Shown: positions 1 to 6,238, numbered from the stretch's first letter. The stretch: DNA of 7,060 bases from Acidobacteriota bacterium (GCA_027297005.1 JAPUIN010000224.1:1-7060); one strand, 5' to 3'. The notes: generated by a model from the letters alone, not told the origin. Program-made: numbers and translations.

Positions 1-1
1 C

Positions 2-862
2 GTGGCGCATAGTCCTGAGATCCTGACGACGAAGGTCGCACACCTCCGGTCCGTCCTCGGTCCCGGCGCCGTTCCGACCGCGCTGAAGGAGATCCTGGCG
101 GTCCGCGTTTCCCGCCTCAACAGCTGCAACTACTGACTCGCTTCTCACACTGCTTTGGCAAAGCAGTTCGGTGTCAGCGACGAGGCAATGGCGGGCCTTC
201 ACGACCCGGCTGGCCATTCGTTCCCTCCCGATCAGCAGGCAGCGCTCGCGCTGGCCGATGCGATGACGCAGGGCAGCGGCGCGATCCCCGACGCATTGTT
301 CGACGAACTCTCGCGTCACTTCAGCGAGGCACAGATCGTCGAGATGGCCGCCGTCATCGGCCTGTTCAACTACTTCAACCGCTTCAACAACATGTTACAG
401 ACGGAGATCACGCTGATGGATCCGGACGTCCTGATCCATCGCGTCGAGGAGGCTCTCGCGAACAGGGGAGATTCCGCCGACGCCGCAGAGAACGCCGTGA
501 CGATCTTGGCGCACGGGCGCCGGTACACCAGCCTCGCGCTGTTCAGGATCGAGGGGGAGCGGCTCGCCGCGATCGCGATCGGCGGTCATCCGATCGGACC
601 AATCGGGAGCGCCGCTCCGGAGATCTCCTCCGCGGAGATCGTAAATGATGGAACCACGCGTCTCATCGCGGTTTCTGAAGGTGGTTCCGGATACGCACCG
701 ATGGCGCCGGCTGCCCGCTCTGTCTGCATCGTGCCGGTGCGCATGAACGACCGGGTCGGCGGCGCGCTGATCGCGGAGCAGGAACGACCCGGCGCGTTCG
801 AGGATGGAGAGGATAGGACGCTCCTGGAACGCGCAGCCGCGATCTTCGGACCCCTACTCTAG
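2..862 (+). CDS. AhpD/CMD-like selenoprotein (CxxU) fused to a GAF-like domain, 5' partial
   Basis: The reading frame is open from base 2 and interrupted only by a TGA at 134-136. Its start lies upstream, because CMD proteins normally have a further helical segment before the AHSPEIL-like opening seen here. Counting the codon at 2 as residue 1, the sequence reads Glu30, Cys42-Asn-Tyr-[TGA45]-Leu-Ala-Ser-His49. That spacing matches the Glu118/Cys130/Cys133/His137 set of mycobacterial AhpD, with TGA in place of the second redox Cys. The family sequence continues without a break after the TGA (HTALAKQFG, then FNYFNRFNN near residues 122-130), so the frame stays coding. A hairpin follows the TGA at SECIS distance. 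The AhpD family reduces peroxiredoxins or acts as a disulfide reductase through its CxxC pair. Residues about 145-286 look like a GAF domain (strand YTSLALFRIEG, then SVCIVPV and GGALIAEQERPGAFEDGEDRTLLE). A start at TTG 155 is unlikely: it has no ribosome-binding site, lies inside the hairpin and removes the active site. The alternative is a Cys-to-stop mutation or a sequencing error. Confidence 0.85.
134..136 (+). other. In-frame TGA, predicted selenocysteine codon
   Basis: The TGA occupies the second position of the CxxC active-site motif of an AhpD-like domain, where the family has Cys. Coding homology is intact on both sides in the same frame. Cys and Sec exchange at catalytic thiol positions is the classic signature of a selenoprotein, and AhpD-like selenoproteins are an established bacterial group. 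Decoding would require selA, selB, selC and selD elsewhere in the genome; none is in this window. Confidence 0.8.
149..167 (+). promoter_or_regulatory. Candidate bacterial SECIS hairpin
   Basis: ACTGCTTT (149-156) pairs perfectly with AAAGCAGT (160-167), an 8-bp stem closing a GGC loop (157-159). The loop could also open to UGGCA. There are 20 nt between the TGA and the first loop G. A short distance after the UGA, a stable upper stem and G in the first loop positions are the features SelB recognises in bacterial SECIS elements. An additional 3-bp outer pairing, CAC 146-148 with GTG 171-173, is possible across a small bulge. No bulged U like that of E. coli fdhF is evident. The hairpin is also coding, specifying part of the conserved HTALAKQFG segment. 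Confidence 0.75.
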
Positions 863-892
863 AAAACTCCCCTGCCCGCCACGGATGGATGG

Positions 893-904
893 CGCCACGT
901 GGCG
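893..904. repeat. Perfect 12-bp palindrome CGCCACGTGGCG
   Basis: The site lies in the gap between the 3' end of the selenoprotein gene and the convergent tRNA-Leu gene. It is self-complementary without a spacer, so it suits a symmetric protein-binding site better than a hairpin. No T-tract follows on either strand, so it does not look like an intrinsic terminator. It may be a chance palindrome in GC-rich DNA. Nothing else was recognised in 863-944. Confidence 0.3.
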
Positions 905-944
905 AAGGGTGGGCATTGCAATCGGCCTTCAGGCTGGTCGGTTA

Positions 945-1029
945 TGGTGCGAAAGGAGGGATTCGAACCCCCACGGGTTGCCCCACCGGATCCTAAATCC
1001 GGCGCGTCTACCGGTTCCGCCACTTTCGC
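945..1029 (-). tRNA. tRNA-Leu(UAG), CCA encoded
   Basis: On the minus strand the acceptor stem pairs GCGAAAG (1029-1023) with CUUUCGC (955-949), followed by discriminator A and a genomically encoded CCA (947-945). The anticodon arm is CCGGA-UUUAGGA-UCCGG, giving anticodon UAG at 995-993 with G37 next to it. A long variable arm folds as GGG-CAA-CCC and the T loop is UUCGAAU, both as expected for a class II leucine tRNA. It reads CUA and probably other CUN codons. It is convergent with the selenoprotein gene and codirectional with the upstream substrate-binding-protein gene. It is not the selenocysteine tRNA, which needs a UCA anticodon and an extended acceptor/T stack. Confidence 0.97.
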
Positions 1030-1062
1030 CCATCCCTCCTATCACCCAGAGTCACCGATGCC

Positions 1063-1105
1063 CGCAACTCAATCGTAACAGGACGGGTCGGTCGCAGAAG
1101 TTGCG
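1063..1105. repeat. Inverted repeat CGCAACT / AGTTGCG between the SBP gene and the tRNA
   Basis: Seven-base arms at 1063-1069 and 1099-1105 are perfectly complementary and separated by 29 nt. The pair lies between the stop codon of the substrate-binding-protein gene and the tRNA-Leu 5' end, both on the minus strand. The loop is long and there is no T-run, so a terminator role is doubtful. A weak tRNA promoter could also lie in this 86-bp gap, but no convincing -35/-10 pair was found. Confidence 0.2.
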
Positions 1106-1115
1106 TCAGGCTGAT

Positions 1116-2003
1116 TCATGGTTTCAGAGAGCCGAGAAACTCGCGGGCCACCGAAGGGATGTCCCGCCCCTCACCGTCGACCGCATAGTTGAGCCGGCGC
1201 ATTAGATCCTCGGAGATTGTCCCGCCCAAATCATCGAGGGCTGCTCCGAGCTCCGGATACCTGGCCAACGCGTCACGACGCACAATGGGGGCAGCCTCGT
1301 ACGGCGGGAAATAATTAAGATCGTCCTCGAGGGCGACCAAATCCATGGCGGCGATACGTCCGTCGGTCGAGTTACCGACGATCATCTCCACGCGCCCGTC
1401 CTCGATGGCACGGAAGACCAGTCCGAGGTCCATGGTGAGCGGCGGCTCGAGGAATTTCAGTCCGTAGCGTTTGACCATCCCCCGGTACCCGTCCTCACGC
1501 TCGAGGAACTCGAAAGAGAACCCGATCCGCCAGTCCGCGGTGTGGGGAACGGCATCGCTGATCGTCCGGAGACCGTGCCGCCGGGCATCCTCCCCCCGAA
1601 TGATGACGGCGAACGTGTCATTGAACCCGAGCGGTTCCCTCCACTCGAGGTCGAAGCGCTCCAGATATCGATCGATCACCCGTTCACGGACTACGGACGG
1701 ATCACTCGCCAGCGGCTCGTGAAGGATCGCCATGAGCGCCGTACCCGTGTACTCGACGTAAACGTCGAGATCACCTTTGTTCAGAGCCTCGTGACAGATC
1801 AGCGTCCCGCCCAGGTTGACGCGGCGGTCGACGGGAATGCCAAGGCGCGACTCGATCTGCTGCGCGACGATCTCGGCCAGGATCAACTGCTCGGTGAAAT
1901 TTTTCGAGCCGACGACGATCCGATCGTCGCCGACTCCACCGCACCCCGCCACCACCGGCAGGAGACCGATCACGATCCACCCCAGCACCCGCATGCGCAT
2001 CAT
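1116..2003 (-). CDS. Lipoprotein substrate-binding protein, OpuAC/OsmX quaternary-amine (betaine) type
   Basis: The predicted product is a 295-residue ABC-transporter periplasmic binding protein. The N-terminus has basic residues, a hydrophobic stretch and a lipobox ending VAG-Cys21, so it is probably a lipid-anchored lipoprotein. The GSKNFTEQ motif follows directly after the mature start and is the hallmark of this family. Later family signatures are GDLDVYVEYTGTAL, SFEFLEREDGY and GNSTDGRI. Known members bind glycine betaine, choline, carnitine or, in EgtU proteins, ergothioneine. I chose the ATG at 2003 because AAGGGAAGG precedes it and the signal peptide starts immediately; ATG at 2000 or 1994 is possible. 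The frame extends to 2195, but that extension would bury the signal peptide and overlap the likely promoter. No permease or ATPase gene is adjacent, so the protein is orphaned here. It is divergent from egtD, which hints at a hercynine or ergothioneine ligand; that is inference. Confidence 0.9.
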   Translation of the reverse strand: MMRMRVLGWIVIGLLPVVAGCGGVGDDRIVVGSKNFTEQLILAEIVAQQIESRLGIPVDRRVNLGGTLICHEALNKGDLDVYVEYTGTALMAILHEPLASDPSVVRERVIDRYLERFDLEWREPLGFNDTFAVIIRGEDARRHGLRTISDAVPHTADWRIGFSFEFLEREDGYRGMVKRYGLKFLEPPLTMDLGLVFRAIEDGRVEMIVGNSTDGRIAAMDLVALEDDLNYFPPYEAAPIVRRDALARYPELGAALDDLGGTISEDLMRRLNYAVDGEGRDIPSVAREFLGSLKP

Positions 2004-2066
2004 CACCTTCCCTTCGGCGTTGCCGCCGGTCCCGTCGTGCGTTCCGTGCGTCGCTCGATCGACCGC

Positions 2067-2085
2067 TGTCAACCGGACGTTGACA
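2067..2085. promoter_or_regulatory. Candidate operator dyad TGTCAAC-N5-GTTGACA
   Basis: Perfect 7-base arms (2067-2073 and 2079-2085) flank a 5-bp spacer, about one helical turn centre to centre. The site sits in the 206-bp divergent region between the substrate-binding-protein gene and egtD, and its right arm contains the TTGACA proposed as the egtD -35 box. This geometry suits a dimeric repressor that could control one or both genes. No regulator gene is in the window. Confidence 0.4.
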
Positions 2086-2108
2086 TTCCCCTCTGCATCC
2101 GATAAACA
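2080..2108 (+). promoter_or_regulatory. Possible sigma-70-type promoter for egtD
   Basis: A consensus -35 TTGACA (2080-2085) is followed after exactly 17 bp by TAAACA (2103-2108), a poor -10 match. Transcription would begin near 2115 and give a leader of about 95 nt before the egtD ATG. The -35 box lies within the dyad at 2067-2085. Confidence 0.35.
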
Positions 2109-2156
2109 CGCGACGATATCGGACATTCTCATTTCATGATGCAGTTGAGTGGCGCG

Positions 2157-2165
2157 ATTGTACCA
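2157..2165 (-). promoter_or_regulatory. Possible extended -10 promoter for the substrate-binding-protein gene
   Basis: The minus strand reads TGG-TACAAT, an extended -10 element with five of six consensus bases (TACAAT at 2162-2157). No good -35 lies 17 bp upstream. The transcript would start near 2150 and run leftward through the dyad, which could then act as a roadblock, giving a leader of about 147 nt. Confidence 0.3.
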
Positions 2166-2209
2166 GAAGCCCGGGCGAGCGCCACCGTGCCACACAGGCA
2201 GGGGGAACG

Positions 2210-3226
2210 ATGGCAGGACGATACAAACGTCTGGATGGATCCGAGCTGAATGACCAGCAGGCGCCCGCGCACCAGTTCGCCCTCGATGTGCTCTTCGGGT
2301 TGTCCGCCGTCCCCAAGCACCTGCCGTCGAAGTACTTCTACGACGATCGTGGTAGCGAGCTGTTTACGAAGATTACGTCGCTGCCCGAGTACTACCCGAC
2401 GGGGTGTGAGCAGGACATTTTCGATCGCTACGCCGCAGACCTGGCGCGGATCATGTCGGACGGGCCGTTTGATTTCATCGAACTGGGGCCGGGTGATGGA
2501 CACAAGACCCAGGTTCTACTGCAGGCGTTTCAGGCGGCAAGCTGCGAGTTCCGTTACGTTCCGATCGATATCTCGGAAGCGGCCGTGCGCGGGCTCGTCG
2601 ACACGCTCTCGTCCCGGTTTCCGAAGATCGAGGTGGAGGGGCTGGTCTCCGAGTATCTCACCGGGATTCAGTGGCTCGGCCGGCTTCGGGATCGAATGAC
2701 TCTCGTTCTCTTCGCCGGATCGAACATCGGGAACTTCAGCCGCGCCGAGGCGCACGTGTTCCTGAGAACCCTCTGGAACGGCATGCACGACGGGGACCGG
2801 CTGCTGGTGGGGTTCGACCTCAAGAAGGATATCGAGTTGATGTTGCGGGCCTACAACGATTCCCAGGGCGTGACGCGCGAGTTCAACCTCAACCTGCTCC
2901 GCCGCATCAACTGCGAACTGGGCGGACATTTCGATTTCGGTAGGTTCCGCTTCTACTCGACATACGAAGTGCTCGAGGGCTCGATGAACAGCTACCTTGT
3001 CAGCCTCGATCGCCAGGACGTTTTCATCGAGGCGATCGGGCAGGTCTTTCAGTTCGAGGCATGGGAGCCGATCCAGACCGAGTACTCGTACAAGTACCTG
3101 GAGTCGAATATCGATGCGCTGGCCCGCACCACCGGCTTCGATATCACGCACCGGTTTTACGATTCGCGACGTTTCTTTACGAACTCCCTCTGGCGGGTGC
3201 GCAAGCGCGGCGAGCCATCCACCTAG
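2210..3226 (+). CDS. egtD: L-histidine N-alpha-methyltransferase (EgtD family)
   Basis: The 338-residue product is close to the usual EgtD length. EgtD uses three S-adenosylmethionine molecules to convert histidine to hercynine (trimethylhistidine), the first step of ergothioneine synthesis in the cytosol. Family landmarks appear in order: PKHLPSKYFYDDRGSELF (35-52), LPEYYPT (58-64), the SAM-binding ELGPGDGHKT (91-100), LFAGSNIGNF (167-176), AYNDSQGVTREFN (214-226) and the histidine-pocket segment QTEYSYKY (289-296). Asn175, Tyr215, Glu291 and Ser293 align by motif with Asn166, Tyr206, Glu282 and Ser284 of the mycobacterial enzyme, so the histidine amine and imidazole contacts look intact. 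The ATG at 2210 has a good AGGGGGA ribosome-binding site a few bases upstream. No egtB, egtC or egtE gene is in the window, so hercynine may be the end product or egtB lies elsewhere. It is divergent from the betaine-type binding protein and convergent with the MBL gene. Confidence 0.92.
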   Translation: MAGRYKRLDGSELNDQQAPAHQFALDVLFGLSAVPKHLPSKYFYDDRGSELFTKITSLPEYYPTGCEQDIFDRYAADLARIMSDGPFDFIELGPGDGHKTQVLLQAFQAASCEFRYVPIDISEAAVRGLVDTLSSRFPKIEVEGLVSEYLTGIQWLGRLRDRMTLVLFAGSNIGNFSRAEAHVFLRTLWNGMHDGDRLLVGFDLKKDIELMLRAYNDSQGVTREFNLNLLRRINCELGGHFDFGRFRFYSTYEVLEGSMNSYLVSLDRQDVFIEAIGQVFQFEAWEPIQTEYSYKYLESNIDALARTTGFDITHRFYDSRRFFTNSLWRVRKRGEPST

Positions 3227-3237
3227 CCCGCGTTTCC

Positions 3238-3253
3238 CAGCAGGCTCCTGCTG
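3238..3253. terminator. Hairpin between convergent egtD and the MBL hydrolase gene
   Basis: CAGCAGG (3238-3244) and CCTGCTG (3247-3253) are perfectly complementary around CT; in RNA this gives a 6-bp stem with a GCUC loop. It sits 11 bp after the egtD stop and about 45 bp beyond the MBL stop, a natural place for a bidirectional terminator. Neither strand has a U-tract after the stem, so intrinsic termination would be weak. Confidence 0.35.
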
Positions 3254-3297
3254 CGACCGCGGATCCGGCTACCCTGACGAGCGTCCTTGCGGCTCTT

Positions 3298-4038
3298 CTA
3301 CCCCGGGATTTGGACGCGGCTTCCCGGGACCAGGGCGTCGCGCTCGTCATCGAACCGGACCCACACCTTGGTGCCGCCGTCGTAGTCGCGCGCGATCACG
3401 ATGACGCGCGCCGGCCGTCCCATCGCCGTGCAGCGGCCCGTCCCTTCCGGATCGAGGCCAGTCATCACGCGGATGAACGGGTTCCCGGAGCGCTCACGAC
3501 TGACGGTCGTCGACTCGCAGTGCCCGGGATAGATGACGGTGTCGTCGGGCAGGCTCAGGATCCCCTCCAGCACGGCGCCGCGAGTATCCTCGAAGCCGGT
3601 CGATGCCGGGCCAACCGTCCCCCCGAGCGAGCCGGCGAACAGGCAGTCGCCGGTGAACAGACCGACCCCCTCGACCAGGTACCCGGCCTGTCCTGCAGTG
3701 TGCCCCGGCAGCGGGATCACCGTCACCTTCAGGCCCCCCCAGTTGCGGGTCTCCCCTCCCATCAGAGGTTCGGCGCCTTCGACATACGGAACCTCTGCCT
3801 CGAAGGCGTAGATCGGCGCGCCGGTCCGCCGGTGAAGTTCGCCGTTCCCACCAGCGTGATCGAAGTGTCGATGGGTCGTGAGGATCGCCTGCAGCCGGAG
3901 CCGACGGCGCTCGAGTGTCTTGAAGTGCGGTTCGAGCGGCGCGCCGCTGTCTATGGCGATCGCTGCGCCACCGTCGCCGGCGGCAATGAGGTAGGCGTTG
4001 GAGAGCCACTCGCTGTCCATGGTGCGTTCCACGATCAC
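3298..4038 (-). CDS. MBL-fold metallo-hydrolase, glyoxalase II-like, with a C-terminal extension
   Basis: The 246-residue product carries the full metal-binding set of the metallo-beta-lactamase fold: T-His56-R-His58-F-Asp60-His61, PGHT with His113, FTGD with Asp131 and YPGH with His173. These predict a dinuclear zinc or iron hydrolase or oxidoreductase of the glyoxalase II type; the substrate cannot be read from the sequence. About 50 residues follow the core (from about 195), ending in VIVIARDYDGGTKVWVRFDDERDALVPGSRV, which looks like a small beta-rich domain. I chose GTG 4038 because AGAGGGA lies 7 nt upstream and the protein then opens IVERTMDSEWLSNAYL, as relatives do. ATG 4077 is in frame but has a poorly placed ribosome-binding site and adds an unlikely leader. 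The gene lies 98 bp after the hybrid kinase in the same direction, so cotranscription is possible but not certain. Confidence 0.85.
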   Translation of the reverse strand: MIVERTMDSEWLSNAYLIAAGDGGAAIAIDSGAPLEPHFKTLERRRLRLQAILTTHRHFDHAGGNGELHRRTGAPIYAFEAEVPYVEGAEPLMGGETRNWGGLKVTVIPLPGHTAGQAGYLVEGVGLFTGDCLFAGSLGGTVGPASTGFEDTRGAVLEGILSLPDDTVIYPGHCESTTVSRERSGNPFIRVMTGLDPEGTGRCTAMGRPARVIVIARDYDGGTKVWVRFDDERDALVPGSRVQIPG

Positions 4039-4085
4039 GTGGGAGTCCCTCTCCGGGCAACGCGACCCGGTGTCCATCCCTATTC

Positions 4086-4114
4086 ATGATCTATGTTTTG
4101 TGGGGATCGATCAA
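4086..4114 (-). promoter_or_regulatory. Possible promoter for the MBL hydrolase gene
   Basis: On the minus strand TTGATC (4114-4109) is separated by 17 bp from GATCAT (4091-4086), each matching four of six sigma-70 consensus bases. A start near 4079 gives a leader of about 40 nt to GTG 4038. If real, the hydrolase can be expressed independently of the kinase gene upstream. The rest of the 98-bp gap shows no clear terminator. Confidence 0.3.
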
Positions 4115-4136
4115 CACCCGGGACAGGCATGCTCCA

Positions 4137-6206
4137 TCAATGAACAGCGACGTCGCTGAAGGCAGCGCCCTCGATCAGACGACGCAGGGCCGACCGGATC
4201 GTGTCGAGGCTGAACGGCTTGCCGATCAGGGTGCTGCCGGACGAGGTCGTGAACTCCAGCACGCCCTGGTCGGTCGGATCGCTGGCGAGGAAAATGACCC
4301 GCTCCGCCAGATCCGGCTTCTCGTCCTTGAGAAGGTTCAACAGGGCGGGCCCGTCCAGGTGGGGCATCGAGAAATCGGCGATCAGGGCATCGTAATTGCC
4401 GGATCGGATCTTCGATAGCATTCCTTCGCTGCTGCTGGAGGTGTCGAAACGGTACCCCATGTCGTCCAGCAGATGAACGAGCAGGTCCTGCACATGTGGT
4501 TCCGAGTCGGCGATCAGCACACGCGGAGATTCACTCGACTCTGCCGCGGCATTGCCCTTGCGGACCTCTTCCTCGTAGTCGGCGATTCTCTCCGGCGTGG
4601 CAATGGGGATCTCGATGGTGAAACACGCTCCCTGGCCGGGCTCGCCGGTCGCCTTGATCGACCCGGCATGGTCGCGCAGGATTGCATAGCAGACCGACAG
4701 GCCGAGACCCCTCCCCTTGCCGAACTCTCGGGTCGTGAAGAACGGGTCGAAGACACGGCGTGCCTGCTCAGTCGGGAAACCCGGCCCGTCGTCGGCAAAC
4801 GTGATCACGACGCGGGCGTTCTTCTGCTGAGTGCGGATGGTCATGACGCCGTGCCCCGCATTCTCGAACATCGCCTGCTGAGCATTGTTGATCAAGTGCG
4901 TGAACACCACCTGCAGCTGGTGGAAATTCCCCATGATCATCGGCAGGCTGGCGTCGAGATCCGATTGGATCTCGATCCGGCTGACCTTCAGGTCGAAACT
5001 GCGTCGCTCGATGGTTTTGAGGATCACGCCGTTCACACCGATCGGACGGCTCTGGGGCTTCTCCCTGCGTGCGAAGGTCAGGAGCTTGGCGACGATCTCG
5101 GCGGCGCGCTCCGCCTCGCGCGCGATGACCTTCATCCCCTTGCTGATCTTGGGATCGGTGTCGTTCCGCATGAGGAGCTGCGCGTAACCGAGGATGCCGC
5201 ACAGGGGGTTATTCAGCTCGTGGGCGACCCCCGAGAGCAGGTTCCCCAACGCGTTCATCTTCTCCGACTGGATCATCTCCTCCTGCGCGTCACTCAGCTG
5301 CTGCAGTCGGGCGCGCAGCTCGCGATACAGCCGGGCGTTTCCCAGCGCCAGGGCGACGAGGGATGCCAGGATCATGGCGTTGCGACGATCGTGCTCCGTG
5401 TAACGATCAGGGATGTTGATCCGGTTGACGTTGAGCACCCCAATCAGCTCATCCCGCATCATCAGCGGGCAGACGATCGATGAGTGAATCCGGCGCAAAG
5501 GCTGGACACCTGCAAATCGCTCATCCCTCGCCACGTCCTCGTTGATGACGACCGGCTCCGGCTGCTGCGCCACCCGGCCGGCAATCCTCTCTCCCAGCGC
5601 CAGGTGCGTCCCTGAGAGGATCTCGTGCTGCAGTGAGGTCGATACCGCCACGCTCAGCCTGCCGGTCTCGTCCTGGAGCATGAGAGAGGCATCGTCGCCG
5701 CGCAGCACCTGAATGGCCGACTTCACGACACGTCCGTAGAGCTCGTCGGGATCGAGGGTCGAGAAGATCGTGCGACTCAGCTCGAAGAGGCCCACCCGCT
5801 CGCGAAGATCGCGACGCTCAAGCGCCCGATCGAGTGAGAGCAGCAGATCCTTGACGAGAAGCGGCTTCTGCAGGAAATCGAGGGCCCCCTTGCGCAGACT
5901 CTGAACGGCGTTGTCAAAGGTTCCGTAGCCGGTGATGATGATGATTTCCAGGTCGGGGTCAATCTTCTTGAGCTGTTCGATCGTCTCGAAGCCGTTGACA
6001 CCGGGAAGGTTGAGATCACAGAAACAGACGTCGTACCGGCTGGCGTTGGCTTTTTCGATGGCCATCGTGCCATCGTCGACGGCATCGACGACGCAGTCGC
6101 TCTGTGTCAGCGCGTCGGTGAGAAAGTCGCGCACCGACTGCTCGTCGTCGATGACAAGCACCCGCGGACGACGGCCCTCGGCGGTTGTCTCAAAGCCGCT
6201 GCTCAT
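4137..6206 (-). CDS. Soluble hybrid histidine kinase, REC-GAF-HisKA-HATPase-REC
   Basis: Starting from ATG 6206 the product is 689 residues. Numbers below count from this start. REC1 (about 15-130) has the acidic pair in VIDDE, phospho-acceptor Asp64 in CFCDLNLPG, Thr92 and Lys114. A GAF domain follows (about 150-290). HisKA carries His329 in SGVAHELNNPLCGILGY. The ATPase domain has an N box (LINNAQQAM), a G1 box (DDGPGFP), an F box (DPFFTTREFGKGRGLGLS) and an intact G2. REC2 (about 562-680) has Asp611 in LIADFSMP and Lys663, but DSE replaces the usual DDE acidic pair. There is no membrane segment and no DNA-binding output, so it is a cytosolic relay; the GAF domain or an upstream partner phosphorylating REC1 may supply the signal. 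ATG 6206 starts 14 residues before REC1. GTG 6242, overlapping the upstream TGA in a GTGA, and GTG 6308 are alternatives; none has a strong ribosome-binding site. Confidence 0.92.
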   Translation of the reverse strand: MSSGFETTAEGRRPRVLVIDDEQSVRDFLTDALTQSDCVVDAVDDGTMAIEKANASRYDVCFCDLNLPGVNGFETIEQLKKIDPDLEIIIITGYGTFDNAVQSLRKGALDFLQKPLLVKDLLLSLDRALERRDLRERVGLFELSRTIFSTLDPDELYGRVVKSAIQVLRGDDASLMLQDETGRLSVAVSTSLQHEILSGTHLALGERIAGRVAQQPEPVVINEDVARDERFAGVQPLRRIHSSIVCPLMMRDELIGVLNVNRINIPDRYTEHDRRNAMILASLVALALGNARLYRELRARLQQLSDAQEEMIQSEKMNALGNLLSGVAHELNNPLCGILGYAQLLMRNDTDPKISKGMKVIAREAERAAEIVAKLLTFARREKPQSRPIGVNGVILKTIERRSFDLKVSRIEIQSDLDASLPMIMGNFHQLQVVFTHLINNAQQAMFENAGHGVMTIRTQQKNARVVITFADDGPGFPTEQARRVFDPFFTTREFGKGRGLGLSVCYAILRDHAGSIKATGEPGQGACFTIEIPIATPERIADYEEEVRKGNAAAESSESPRVLIADSEPHVQDLLVHLLDDMGYRFDTSSSSEGMLSKIRSGNYDALIADFSMPHLDGPALLNLLKDEKPDLAERVIFLASDPTDQGVLEFTTSSGSTLIGKPFSLDTIRSALRRLIEGAAFSDVAVH

Positions 6207-6238
6207 GGTGGGGTTGAGCGCCTCGAGGGATCGTTTCG

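Noticed and set aside
155..862. A stand-alone 235-residue protein starting at TTG 155
   Set aside because: It has no ribosome-binding site, its start is inside the SECIS-like stem, and it discards the catalytic Glu, Cys and His that sit just upstream in the same frame with the correct family spacing.
893..904. Palindrome as the terminator of the selenoprotein gene
   Set aside because: It has no loop and no T-tract on either strand, so it does not fit an intrinsic terminator.
945..1029. The tRNA next to the selenoprotein as the selenocysteine tRNA (selC)
   Set aside because: The anticodon is UAG, not UCA, and the acceptor stem is the normal 7 bp; it is tRNA-Leu.
1542..2105. Plus-strand frame opposite the substrate-binding-protein gene
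   Set aside because: It lies antisense to a well-supported lipoprotein gene and encodes no recognisable domain.
2004..2195. N-terminal extension of the substrate-binding protein to 2195
   Set aside because: The extension would precede and mask a clear lipoprotein signal peptide, has no family similarity, and covers the likely promoter and dyad.
3061..4089. Long plus-strand frame antisense to the MBL hydrolase and overlapping the egtD 3' end
   Set aside because: It has no recognisable domain, and both overlapping genes have strong family motifs. Long spurious frames are common in GC-rich DNA.
4473..5483. Plus-strand 336-codon frame opposite the hybrid kinase
   Set aside because: It is the antisense shadow of the GAF and kinase domains, with low-complexity His/Leu/Arg/Asp-rich composition and no motifs.
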